From: Apodemus sylvaticus
Taxonomy: Eukaryota; Chordata; Mammalia; Rodentia; Muridae
Direction of reading: 5' to 3'
DNA: 64,000 bases
NCBI RefSeq assembly: GCF_947179515.1
Contig: NC_067485.1
Location: 4,599,154 to 4,663,153, forward strand
Positions within the stretch are counted from its first letter, which is position 1, and the number at the start of each line of letters is the position of its first letter. Below the pieces are notes generated by a model. That model was not told the DNA's origin. It saw only the letters and a program-made list of their open reading frames with translations, and did no database searches. A program made the position numbers and the translations under genes. Shown here in pieces: positions 51,218 through 62,288 of this stretch.

Positions 51218-52340
51218 TTATCTTGTTTTTCCTAAGCAACACGTTGTAACTCTATGTGCTTTATGTTGTGTGTACGTCTAAGCATGCATCTTGCACAGAG
51301 AATGCACTGTACACTTTTCTTTCGAAAGTATAAGTGCGAATAACACATTTTAAGGAAATACAGTGTTGCAGAATAAAGAAAACCATGAATGTATTAGAAA
51401 TACTTAATACCAACGAGAAGAAATCCAGCATTATAAGAAATTATCTTATTTTTTCTAAACTTCAAGTTGTAACTATATATGTTTTGGTGTTGGGTGTATG
51501 TCTAAGCGTGTTTCTTTCACAGAGAATGGACTGTGCAGTTTTCTCTCGGAAGAATATGTGCAAATACCACATTTTAAGGAAATACAGTGTTGCATAGTAA
51601 AGACAACCACAAATGTATTGGAAATAATTAATCTGGATGAGATGAAAGCCCGAATTGTGCAAAATTATCTTGTTTTTCCTAAACAACACTCTGTAACTCT
51701 ATGTGCTTTGGTGTTGCCTATATGTATAAACGTGTATCTTCCACAGAGTAAGCACTGTACAATTTTCTCTCGGAAGAATACGTTCAAATACCACATTTTA
51801 AGGAAATAGAGTATTGCAGAGTAAAGACAACCACGAATGTATTAGAATTACTCAATCTGGACGAGAAGATATCCAGCATTGTGTGAAATTATTTGGTTTT
51901 TCATAATCAAGACGTTGTAACTCTATGTGCTTTGGTGTTCGTGTATTTCTAAGGGTGTATCTTCCACAGAGAATGCACTGTAAAGTTTTCTCTTGGAAGA
52001 ATATGTGCAAATACGACATTTTAAAAAAATACAGTCTTGCAGAGTAAAGACAACCACAAATGTATTAGAAATACTTAATCGCGACGAGATGTAATCCTGA
52101 ATTGTGCGGAATTATCTTGTTTTTCCTAAAGAACACTATGTATCTCTATGTGCGTTGGTGTTGCCTGTAAGTCTAAACGTGTATCTTACACATGGGTTGG
52201 ACTGTACAGTTTTTTCTGAAGTATTTGTGTGAATACCATATTTTAAGGAAATACAGTGAGGCAGAGTAAAGACAACCACGAAAATATTAGAAATACTTAA
52301 ACTGGAAAAGAAGAAATCCCTCATTTTGCGAAATTATCTC

Positions 52341-55300
52341 ATATTCCCAAGCAACACGTTGTAACTCTATGTGCTTTGGTGTTGCGTGTATGTCTAAGCA
52401 TGTATCTTCCACAGAGAATGCCCTGTATAGTTTTCTCTCAGAAGAATATGTGCGAATACCACATTTTAAGGAAATACAGTGTTGCAGGATAAAGACAACC
52501 ACGAATGTATTAGAAATACTTAATCTGGACGGGATGAAATCCCGCATTGTTCAAAATTATTTTGTTTTTCCTAAACAACACGTTTTAACTCTATGTGCTT
52601 TGGTGTTGCGTGTATGTCTGAGCGTGTATCTTCCACAGAGAATGCACTGTACAGTTTTCTCTCAGAAGAATATGTGCGAATACCCCATTTTAAGGAAATA
52701 CAGGGTTGCAGTGTAAAGACAACCATGATTGTATTAGAAATACTTAATCTGGAAAAGAAGAAATCCCTCATTGTGTGAAATTCTCTTGTTTTTCCTAAAC
52801 AACACGTTTGTAACTATATATGCTTTGGTGTTGCATGTATGTCTAAGCATGTATCTTCATAGAGAATGCACTGTACAGTTTACTTTCGGAAGAATATGTG
52901 CGAATACTACATTTTAAGGAAATACAGTGTAGGAGAGTAAGACAACCATGAATGTTTTAAAAATACTTAATCGGAACGAGAACAAATCCCTCATTTTGCG
53001 AAATTATCTTGTTTTTCCTAAACAAGACGTTGTAACTCTATGTGTTTTGGTGTTGAGTGTATGTCTAAGCGTGTATCATTCACAGAGAATGCACTGTAGA
53101 GTTTTCTCTCTAAAGTATATGTGCGAATACCACATGTTATGGAAATACAGTGTTGCAGAGTAAAGACAACCACGAATGTATTAGAAATACTTAATCTGGA
53201 CGAGAAGAATTCCCACATTGTGCGAAATTATCTTGTTTTTTATACACAACACATTGAAACTCTATGTGCTATGCTGTTCCATGTATGTCTACACATTTAT
53301 CTTTCACAGAGATTGCACTGTACAATTTTCTCTTGGAAGAATATGTGCGAATACCACATTTTAAGGAAATACAGGGTTGCAGAGTAAAGACAAGCATGAA
53401 TGTTTTAGAAATACTTAATCTGGACGAGAAGAAATATCTCAGTTTGAGAAATTATCTTGTTTTTACTAAACAACATGTTGTTACATTATGTGCTTTAGTG
53501 TTACGTGTATGTCTAAGCGTGTATCTTCCACAGAAAATGCACTGTAAATTTTCTTTTGAAAGTATATGTACGAATACCACATTTTAAGTAAATACACTGT
53601 TGCTGAATAAAGACAACTGAGAATGTATGAGAAATACTTAATCTGGACGAGAAGAAATCCCACATTGAGCAAAATTATCTTGTTTTTCCTAAAAAGCACA
53701 TTGTAACTGTATGTGCTTTGGTGTTGCGTGTATGTTTAAGTGTGTATCTTCCACAGAGAATGCACTGTACAATTTTCTCTCAGAAGAATATGTGCGAATA
53801 CCACATTTTACGGAAATACAGTGTTGCAGAGGAAAGACAACCACGAATGTAATAGCAATACCTAATTGCATGAAAAGAAATCCAGCATTGTGTGAAATTA
53901 TCTTGTTTTCCTAAACAACACATGAGTATATGTGCTTTGGGGTTTTGTGTATGTCTAAGCATGTTTCATACACAGAGAATGCATTGTACAGTTTTCTCTC
54001 GGAAGAATATGTGCAAATACCACATTTTAAGGAATTAGAGGGATGTAAAGACAACCATTAATGTTTTAGAAATACATAATCTGGATGAGAAGAAATCCCT
54101 CATTTTGCGAAATGATCTTGTTTTTCCTAAACAGCACCTTGTAACTCTATGTGCTTTGGTGTTGCGTGTATGTCTAAGCGTGTATCTTCGACAGAGTATG
54201 CACTGTACAATTTTCTTTCAGAAGAATACGTTCGAATACTACATTTTAAGGAAATACAGGGTTGCAGAGTAAAGACAACCACGAATATTTTAGAAATACT
54301 TAATTACCAGGAGAAGAGATCAATCATTGTGTGAAATTACCTTGTTTTTCCTAAACAACATGTTGTAACTCCATGTGCTTAGGTGTTGCTTTTATGTCTA
54401 AGCTTGTATCTTCCACAGAGAATGCACTGTACAGTTTTCTCTTGGAGGTATATATTCGAATACCACATTGTAAGGAAATACAGTGTTGCAGAGTAAATAC
54501 AACCACGAATGTTTTACAAATACTTAATCAGGACGAGAAGAAATCCAGCATTGTGCTAAATAATCTTGTTTTTCCTAAATAACACGTTGTAACAATATGT
54601 GCTTTGGTGTTGCATGTGTGTCTAAGTGTGTATCTTCCACAGAGAATGCCCTGTAGAATTTTTTCTCAGAAGAATATGTTTGAATAACACATTTTAAGGA
54701 AATACAGTGTTGCAGAGTCAAGACAACCACAAATGTTTTCGAAAAACTTAATCTGGATGAGAAGAAATCCCTCATTTTGCGAAATTATCTCGTTATTCCT
54801 AAACAACGCGTTGTAACTCTATGTGCTTTGGTGTTGTATGTATGTCTAAGCATGTATCTTCCACAGAGAATGCACTGTACAGTTTTCTCTCAGAAGAATA
54901 TGTGCGAATACCACATTTTAAGGAAATACAGTGTTGCAGGATAAAGACAACCACGAATGTATTAGAAATACTTATTCGCGACGAGATGTAATCCCGAATT
55001 GTGCGAAATTATCTTGTTTTTCCTAACGAACACTATGTAACTCTATGTGCTTTGGCGTTGCCTGTAAGTCTAAGTGTGTATCTTACACAGAGGTTGGACT
55101 GTACAGTTTTTTTCTGAAGTATATGTGCAAATACCACATTTTAATGAAATACAGTGTGGTAGAGTAAAGACAACCACGATAGTATTAGAAATACTTAAAC
55201 TGGAAGAGAAGAAATTCCTCATTTTGCGAAATTATCTCGTATTCCTAAGCAGCACGTTGTAACTCTATGTGCTTTGGTGTTGCGTGTATGTCTAAGCATG

Positions 55301-58150
55301 TATCTGCCACAGAGAATGCACTGTACACTTTTCTTTCAGAACTATAAGTGCGAATAACACATTTTAAGGAAACACAGTGTTGCAGAATAAAGACAACCAT
55401 GAATGAATTAGAAATACTTAATAGCAACGAGAAGAAATCAGCATTATAAGAAATGATCTTGTTTTCTTCTAAGCTCTAAATTGTAACTCTATGTGCTTTG
55501 GTGTTGTATGTATGTCTAAGCATGTATCTTCCACAGAGACTGCCCTGTACAGTTTTCTCTCAGAAGAATATGTGCAAATACCACATTTTAAGGAAATACA
55601 GTGTTGCAGGATAAAGACAACCACGAATGTATTAGAAATACTTAATCTGGACGGTATGAAATCCTGCATTGTGGAAAATTATTTTGTTTTTCCTAAACAA
55701 CACGCTGTAACTCTATGTGCTTTGGTGTTGCGTGTATGTATAAGCGTGAATCTTCCACAGAGAATGTACTGTACAGTTTTCTCTCAGAAGAATATGTGTG
55801 AATGCCACATTTTAAGGAAATACAGTGTTGCAGATTAAAGACAACCACGAATTTATTAGAATTACTTAATCTGGACAAGAAGAAATCTCTCATTTTGAGA
55901 ATTATCTGGTTTTTGCTAAACAACACGTTGTAACTCTATGTGTTTTGGGATTGCGTGTATGTCTAAGCGTGTTTCTTCCACAAAGAAAGCACTGTACGGT
56001 TTTCTCTCGAAAGTATATGTGTGAATTCCACATTTTAAGGAAATACAGGTTTGCAGAGTAAAGACAACCAGGATTGTTTTAGAAATACTTAATCTGGACG
56101 AGAAGATATCCATCATTTTGCGAAATTATCTTGTTTTTCCTAAACAACATGGTGTAACTGTATGTGCTTTGGTGTTGTGTGTATGTCTAAGCATGTATCT
56201 TCATAGAGAATGCACTGTACAGTTTCCTTTCAGAAGAATATGTGCGAATACTACATTTTAAGGAAATACAGTGTAGGAGAATAAGACAACCATGAATGTT
56301 TTAAAAATACTTAATCTGGACGAGAACAAATCCCTCATTTTGCGAAATTATCTTGTTTTTCCTAAACAACATGGTGTAACTGTATGTGCTTTGGTGTTGC
56401 GTGTATGTCTAAGTGTGTATCATTCAGAGAGAATGCACTGTAGAATTTTCTCTCGAAAGTATATGTGCAAATACCACAGGTTATGGAAATACAGGGTTGC
56501 AGAGTAAAGACAACAATGAATGTTTTAGAAATATTTAATCTGGACTAGAAGATATCCCTCATTTTCCGAAATTATCTTGTTTTGCATAAACAACACCTTA
56601 TAACTCTCTGTGGTTTGGTGTTGGTTGTATGTCTAAACCTGTATCTTGCACAGAGAATGCACTCTACTGTTTTCTTTCAGAAGAATATGTACGAATACCA
56701 CATTTTAAGGAAATACAGTGTTGCAGAGTAAAGACAAATATAAATATATTAGAAATACATAATCTGGACATGAAGAAATCCCTCATTGTGCAAATTTATC
56801 TTGTTTTTCCTAAACAACACTGTGTATCAGTATGTGCTTTGATGTTGCGTGAATGTCTAAGAGTGTATCTTCCACAGAGAATGCACTGTACAGTTTTCTC
56901 TTGGAAGAATATGTGCGAATAACACATTGTAAGGAAATACAGCGTTGCAGAGTAAAGACACCAACGAATGTATTAGAAATCCTTAATCGTGAGGATAAGA
57001 ATTCCTGCATTGTGCCAAATTATCTTGTTTTTCCTAATCGACACGTTGTAACTGTATGTGCTTTGGTATTGCGAGTATGTCTAAGCATGTATCTTCCACA
57101 GAGAATGCACTGTACAGTTTTCTCTCAGAAGAATGTGTGCGAATACCACACATTAAAGGAATACAGGGTAGCAGAGTAAAGACAAGGACGGATGTTTTAG
57201 AAATACGTAATCTGGATGAGAAGAAATCCCTCATTTTGAGAAATTATCTTGTTTTTCCTAAACAACACGTTGTAACTCTATGTGCTTTGGTGGTGCGTTT
57301 ATGCCTACGCCTGTATCTTCCACAGAGAATGCACTGTACAATTTTCTCTCTGAAGAATACGTGTGAATACCACATTTTAAGGAAATAGAGTGTTGTAGAG
57401 TAAAGACAACCACAAATATTTTAGAAATACTTAATACCAACAAGAAGAAATCACTCATTGTGCAAAATTATCTTGTTTTTCCTAAACAACACGTTGTAAC
57501 ACTATGTGCTTTGGTTTTGGGTGTATGTCTAAGCGTGTATCTTCCAATGAGAATGCACTGTACAGTTTTCTCTCCGAAGAATGTGTGCGGAAACTACATT
57601 TAAAGAAATACAGTGATGCATTGTAAAGACAACCACAAATATATTAGAAATACTTAATCACGACTAGAAGAAATCACGCCTTGTGCAAAATTATCTTGTT
57701 TTTCCAAACCACATGTTGTAACTCTATGTGCTTTGGTGTTCCGTTATGACTAAACGTGTATCTTTCACATAGAATGCACTGTGCAATTTTCTATCGAAGA
57801 ATATGTGTGCATACCACATTTTATGGAAATACAGTGTTGCAGAGTAAAGACAACCACGAATGATTTAGAAATACTTAATCTAGAAAAGAAGAAATACCTC
57901 ATTTTGCGAAATTATCTTATTTTTCCTAAACTACATGTAACTCTATGTGCCTTTGGTGGTGCGTGCATGACTAATTGTGTATCTTTCACAGAGAATGCAC
58001 TGTAAATTTTCTCTGGGAATAATATGTGTGCATACCACATTTTAAGGAAATACAGGGTTGATGAATAAAGACAACCATGGTTGTTTTAGAAATACTTAAT
58101 CTTGACGAGAAGAAATCCCTCATTTTGAAAAATTCTCTTTATTGTCCTAA
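52341..58150 (+). repeat. Satellite block with a ~3.1/3.3-kb internal repeat
   Basis: 52369 onward matches 55491 onward at offset 3122; further along (52948 against 56292) the offset is 3344. The 222-bp difference is one additional monomer in the later copy, probably 55845-56068. Parts of 55.8-57.0 kb recur at 63.0-64.0 kb. Confidence 0.8.
54992..55008 (-). promoter_or_regulatory. CENP-B-box-like site
   Basis: Minus strand reads TTTCGCACAATTCGGGA, a full match with a change only at a free position. Confidence 0.7.
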
Positions 58151-58522
58151 AGAATCCGTTGTAACTCTATGTCCTTTGGTGTTGCGTGTATGTCTAAGCC
58201 TGTATCTTCCACAGAGAATGCACTGTACAATTTTCTGTCTGAAGAATATGTGCGAATACCACATTTTACAGAAATACAGTGTTGCAGAGTAAAGACAACC
58301 ATGAAGGTTTTAGAAATACTTAATTTGGATGAGAATAAATCCTGCATTGTGCGAAATTATCTTGTTTTTCCTAAACAAAACGTTGTAACTCTATGTGCTT
58401 TGGAGTTGCGTGTATGTCTAAGCATGTATCTTCCACAGAGAATGCACTGTACAGTTTTCTCTCAGAAGAATATGTGCAAATACCACATTTTAAGGAAATA
58501 CAGTGTTGCAGAATAAAGACAA

Positions 58523-58746
58523 CCACGAATGTATTAGAAATACTTAATATGGACAAGAAGAAATCCCTCATTTTGCGAAATTATCTTGTTTTTCCTAAAA
58601 AACACTTTGTACCTCTATGTGCTTTCGTGTTGCGTGTATGTCTAAGCGTGTATCTTCCACAGAGAATGCACTGTACACTTTTCTCTCGGAAGAATATGTG
58701 TGAGTACCACATTTTAAGCGAATACCGTGTTGCAGAGTAAAGACAT
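58523..58746 (+). repeat. Reference monomer of the satellite (224 bp)
   Basis: Chosen as a phase reference: it runs from CCACGAATG to the base before the next copy of that landmark at 58747, exactly 224 bp. The preceding monomer (58299-58522) is also 224 bp and the following one (58747-58968) is 222 bp. The monomer has no obvious half-repeat. It contains a 66-codon frame on the minus strand that recurs in many monomers, and a pyrimidine-rich tract ending in CCACAG that looks like a splice acceptor; neither is evidence of function. Confidence 0.95.
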
Positions 58747-60352
58747 CCACGAATGTCTTAGAAATAGTTAATCTGGACGAGAAGAAATCCCTCATTTTGT
58801 GAAATTACCATGTTTTTCCTAAACAACACGTTTTAACTCTATGTGTTTTGGTGTTGCGTGTTTGTCTAAGCCTGTATCTTCCAGAGAGAATGCACTGTAC
58901 AATTTTCTCTCGGGAGTTATGTGCGAATACCATATTAAAAGAAATTCAGTGTTGCAGAGTAAAGTCAACCAGGAATGTATTGGAAATACTTAATCTGGGA
59001 GAGAAGAAATCCCGCATTATGAGAAATTATCTTGTTTTTCTTAAACAACATGATGTAACTCTATGTGCATTGTTGTTGGGTGTATGTCTAACCATGTATC
59101 GTCCACAGAGAATGCACGGTACACTTTTCTCTTTGAAGAATATGTGCGAATACCACATTTTAAGGAAATACAGTGTTGCAGAATAAAGACAACCATGAAT
59201 GTATTAGAAATACTTAATCTGGGCAAGAAGAAATCCAGCACTGTGCGAACTTTTCTTGTTTTTCCTAAACAACACATTGTAACTCTATGTGCTTTGGTAT
59301 TGCGTGTATGTCTAAGCGTGTATCTCCCACAGAGAATGCACTGTACAATTTTCTCTCAGAAGAATATTTGTGCATACCATATTTTAAGGAAATACAGTTT
59401 TGCAGAGTAAAGACAAACACGAATGTATGAGAAATACATGTTCTCTACGAGAAGATATCCAGTATTGTGCGAAATTATCTTGTTTTTCATAAACAACACA
59501 TCTTAATTCTATGTGCTTTGTTGTTGCGTGTATGTCTAAGTGTGTATCTTCCAGAGAGAATGCACTGACCAGTTTTCTCTTTGGAGTATATGTTTGAATA
59601 CCATATTTAAAGGAAATAGAGTGTTGCAGAGTAAAGACAACCACGAATGTATTAGAAATACTTTATCTGGCCGAGAAAAAATCCCTCATTTTGCGAAATT
59701 ATCTTTTTTTTCCTAAACAACACATTTTAACTCTATGGGCTTTAAGTGTTGTGTGTATGTCTAAGAGTATATCTTCCAGAGAGAATGCACTGTACAGTTT
59801 TCTTTCGGGAGCATATGTGCGAATACCATATTTAAAGGAAATACAATGTTGCAGAGTAAAGACAACCACGAATGGATTAGAAATACTTTATCTGGCCGAA
59901 AAGAAATCCCTCATTTTGCGAAATTATCTTGTTTTTCCTAAACAACACGTGGTAACTCTACTTGCTTTAGTGTTGCGTGTATGTCTAAGTGTGTATCTTT
60001 GAAGAGAATGTACTGTACAATTTTCTCTCTGAAAAATACCTGCGAATACCACATTTTAAGCAAAGAGAGTGTTGCAGAGTAAAGACAACCACGAATATAT
60101 TAGAAATATTTAATCTAGAGGAGAAGAAATCCCACATGTGTGAAATTATCTTGTTTTTCCTAAACAACACGTTGGAACTCTATGTGTTTTGATGTTGGGT
60201 ATATGTCTAAGCATGTATCTTCCCCAGAGAATGCACTGTAGAGTTTTCTCTCAGAAGAATATGTGGTAATACCATATTTTAAGGAAATACAGTGTTGCAG
60301 CATAAAGACAACCACGAATATATTAGAATTAAGTAATCTGGACGAGAAGATA

Positions 60353-60369
60353 TCCCGCATTGTGCGAAA
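60353..60369 (-). promoter_or_regulatory. CENP-B-box-like site
   Basis: Minus strand reads TTTCGCACAATGCGGGA, a full match. With the next site (60578) it forms the only pair of full matches in adjacent monomers, 225 bp apart. Confidence 0.72.
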
Positions 60370-60577
60370 TTATTTGGTTTTTCCTAATCAACACATTGTA
60401 ACTCTATGTGTTTTGGTGTGCGTGTATGTCTAAGCGCGTATCTTCCACAGAGAATGCACTGTACAGTTTTCTCTTGGAAGAATATGTGCAAATACGACAG
60501 TTTAAAAAAAAATAGAGTGTTGCAGAGTAAAGACAACCACGGATGTATTAGAAATACTTAATCGCGAAGAGATGTAA

Positions 60578-60594
60578 TCCCGAATTGTGCGAAA
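60578..60594 (-). promoter_or_regulatory. CENP-B-box-like site
   Basis: Minus strand reads TTTCGCACAATTCGGGA, a full match, one monomer after the site at 60353. The same variant occurs at 54992, consistent with the shared ancestry of these monomers. Confidence 0.7.
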
Positions 60595-60875
60595 TTATCT
60601 TGTTTTTCCTAAAGAACACAATGTAACTCTATGTGATTTGGTGTTGCCTGTAAGTCTCAGCATATATCTTACACAGAGATTGGCCTGTACACTTTTTTTC
60701 TGAACTATATGTGCTAATACCACATTTTAACGAAATACAGTGTGGCAGAGTAAAGACAACCACGAAAGTATTAGAAATACTTTCACTGGACAAGAAGAAA
60801 TCCCTCATTTTGCGAAATTATCTCGTATTCCTAAGCAACACTTTGTAACTCTATGTGCTTTGGTGTTGTGTGTAT

Positions 60876-60907
60876 CTTGATTACATAAGGTTCATACCAT
60901 GATTCAC
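60876..60907 (+). other. 32-bp non-satellite insertion with partial L1 identity
   Basis: Between GTGTTGTGTGTAT and CTAAGCATGTATC, where other monomers have only GT, lie about 32 extra bases. Their last part, CATACCATGATTCACC (60893-60908), is identical for 16 bp to 61424-61439 inside the L1 about 530 bp downstream, on the same strand. The first part (TTGATTACATAAGG) I cannot assign. It looks like templated filler at a repaired break, or a remnant of another insertion. Confidence 0.8.
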
Positions 60908-61134
60908 CTAAGCATGTATCTTCCACAGAGAATGCAGTGTACACTTTTCTTTCGGAAGTATAAGTGCGAATAACACATTTTAAGGAAATGCAGTGTTGCA
61001 GAGTAAAGAAAACCATGAATGTATTAGAAATACTTAATAGCAACGAGAAGAAATCCAGCATTATAAGAAATTTTCTTGTTTTTCTAAACTTCAAGTTGTA
61101 ACTCTATGTGTTTTGGTGTTGGGTGTATGTCTAA

Positions 61135-61146
61135 GCGTGTTTCTTT
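61135..61146 (+). repeat. Target-site duplication, left of L1
   Basis: GCGTGTTTCTTT, matching the right copy except for one base. It is satellite sequence; the paralog at about 51506-51517 shows the uninterrupted target. The exact right end is blurred by the adjoining T-run. Confidence 0.85.
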
Positions 61147-61399
61147 TTTTAAATTTTTTATTCGATATAATTTATTTACATTTCAAATGATTTCCCCTTT
61201 TCTAGCCCCCCCACTCCCCGAAAGTCCCGTATGCCCCCTTCTCTTCCCCTGTCCTCCCATCCACCCATTCCCACTTCCCCGTTCTGGTTTTGCCGAATAA
61301 TGCTTCACTGAGTCTTTCCAGAACAAGGGGCCACTCCTCCTTTCTTCTTGTACCTCATTTGATGTGTGGATTATGTTTTGGGTATTCCAGTTTTCTAGG
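61147..61399 (-). other. L1 3' UTR with polypurine tract
   Basis: Non-coding 3' end of the L1. On the minus strand it contains a long purine-rich, G-run-rich tract (plus-strand C-rich sequence at about 61203-61285), typical of rodent L1 3' UTRs and able in principle to form G-quadruplexes, then an AT-rich end. Confidence 0.88.
61157..61162 (-). promoter_or_regulatory. L1 polyadenylation signal AATAAA
   Basis: TTTATT on the plus strand, AATAAA on the minus strand, just upstream of the A-rich 3' end of the L1. Its position fits normal L1 3'-end formation. Confidence 0.75.
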
Positions 61400-61898
61400 T
61401 TAATATCCACTTATTAGTGAGTGCATACCATGATTCACCCTTTGAGTCTGGGTTACCTCACTTAGTATGATGTTCTCTAGCTGCATCCATTTGCCTAAGA
61501 ATTTCATGAATTCATTGTTTCTAATGGCTGAATAGTACTCCATTGTGTAGATATACCACATTTTTTGCATCCACTATTCTGTTGAGGGACACCTGGGATC
61601 TTTCCAGCATCTGGCAATTATAAATAGGGCTGCTATGAACATAGTAGAGCATGTATCCTTATTACATGGTGGGGAATCCTCTGGGTATATGCCCAGGAGT
61701 GGTATGGCAGGATCTTCTGGAAGTGAGGTGGCCTGTTTTTGGAGGAACCGCCAGACTGATTTCCAGAGTGGTTGTACCAATTTGCAGCCCCACCAGCAGT
61801 GGAGGAGTGTTCCTCTTTCTCCACACCCTCTCCAACACCTGCTGTCTCCTGAATTTTTAATCTTAGCCATTCTGACTGGCGTAAGATGAAATCTCAGG
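61400..61898 (-). pseudogene. L1 ORF2 C-terminal fragment, broken
   Basis: The minus strand encodes the end of the L1 ORF2 protein (endonuclease/reverse transcriptase). The frame contains the Cys-rich motif CWRGCGERGTLLHCWWGC, which keeps the C-x3-C-x7-H-x4-C pattern of the ORF2 C-terminal domain. A premature TAG at 61574-61576 follows PRCPSTE, where related L1s continue with EEW. After it the frame remains readable to the normal end, SLISGY and a TAA stop at 61400-61402. No endonuclease or RT catalytic domain is present. It is a dead fragment. Confidence 0.93.
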
Positions 61899-62276
61899 AA
61901 AAGAATCTGGGGAAGACCCTTGAGGACATCGGTACAGGGAAAAGGTTTCTGAACAGAACACCAATAGCGTATGCTCTGAGAGCAAGAATTGAAAAATGGG
62001 ACCTCATAAAATTACAAAGTTTCTGTAAGGCAAAGGACACCATCAAGAGGACAAATCGGCAACCAACAAATTGGGAAAAGATCTTCACCAATCCTACATC
62101 AGATAGAGGGCTAATATCCAATATATATAAAGAACAAAAGAAGTTAGGCTCCAGAAAACCGAACATCCCTAATAAAAAATGGGGTACAGAGTTAAACAAA
62201 GAATTCTCACCTGAAGAACTTCGGATGGTGGAGAAGCATCTTAAAAAATGCTCAACTTCATTAGTCATTAGGGAAT
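61899..62276 (+). pseudogene. L1 ORF2 fragment in the inverted 5' segment
   Basis: The plus strand encodes about 120 residues of ORF2 just upstream of the part on the minus strand (from LGKTLEDIGTGKRFLNRTP through WDLIKLQSFCKAKDT and GLISNIY to KKCSTSLVIRE). An open frame reads on into satellite sequence to about 62368, which is accidental. In an intact L1 this segment directly precedes the region at 61898. The fragment lies after the reverse-transcriptase core and encodes no catalytic motif. Confidence 0.92.
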
Positions 62277-62288
62277 GCATGTTTCTTT
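62277..62288 (+). repeat. Target-site duplication, right of L1
   Basis: GCATGTTTCTTT, 1142 bp from the left copy. 1142 bp is also the step in offset between the occupied and empty paralogs (9629 to 10771). The single mismatch is at a CpG (CG to CA). Confidence 0.85.

Larger units (their letters stand above)
48901..52340 (+). repeat. Long paralogous stretch, copy 1 (empty-site copy)
   Basis: From about 49400 this matches 58365 onward at offset 8963-8965, then 8929 after the 36-bp duplication at 51048. From about 51300 the offset is 9629 and beyond 51518 it is 10771, the last step being the L1 in the other copy. The uninterrupted sequence at 51505-51530 is the pre-insertion form of the L1 target. 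Confidence 0.86.
1..61134 (+). repeat. Tandem satellite array, ~224-bp monomer (left part)
   Basis: Head-to-tail tandem repeat filling the window up to the L1. Successive occurrences of the landmark CCACGAATG are 222-224 bp apart over long runs (for example 58299, 58523, 58747). Landmarks in order along a monomer are CCACGAATG, TTAGAAATACTTAAT, a CENP-B-box-like site, CTTGTTTTTCCTAAACAAC, CTATGTGCTTTGGTGTTG, GTATCTTCCACAGAGAATGC, AAGAATATGTGCGAATACC and GGAAATACAGTGTTGCAG. Monomers are AT-rich and differ by scattered substitutions, many at CpG sites. No protein-coding gene is supported: open frames reach only 60-195 codons, occur on both strands and are copies of the same repeat. I do not recognise the family name. 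Confidence 0.98.
58151..61134 (+). repeat. Long paralogous stretch, copy 2 (interrupted by L1)
   Basis: Second copy of 49.4-51.5 kb. It differs by lacking the 36-bp duplication, by three additional monomers around 60175-60930 that resemble 51830-52340, by a 32-bp foreign insertion at 60876-60907, and by the L1. Confidence 0.85.
61147..62276 (-). mobile_element. LINE-1 fragment, 5'-truncated and 5'-inverted (murine type)
   Basis: About 1.13 kb of L1. The 3' end lies on the left as T-rich sequence (the poly-A tail on the minus strand). On the minus strand, 61898 down to 61147 encodes the C-terminal part of ORF2 followed by the 3' UTR. The 5' portion, 61899-62276, is the adjacent upstream part of ORF2 but in plus orientation. 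An inverted 5' segment with a few bases lost at the joint (about 18 relative to an intact L1) is the signature of twin priming. It is flanked by 12-bp target-site duplications and has no 5' UTR or ORF1, so it cannot move by itself. The protein sequence and G-rich 3' UTR are of mouse/rat L1 style. Confidence 0.95.

Noticed and set aside
52369..52716. Recurrent 115-codon frames (also at 8619, 50100, 58169, 58393, 59063 and others)
   Set aside because: They recur at monomer spacing and identical length, because the frame runs through one and a half monomers before the 224-bp shift brings a stop. They are repeat shadows.
1..61134. CRISPR array
   Set aside because: The period is long and the entire unit is repeated, with no short palindromic repeats separated by unique spacers. 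The host is a mammal.
61203..61285. CpG island or promoter from the C-rich stretch
   Set aside because: It is the polypurine tract of the L1 3' UTR read on the opposite strand, with few CpGs.
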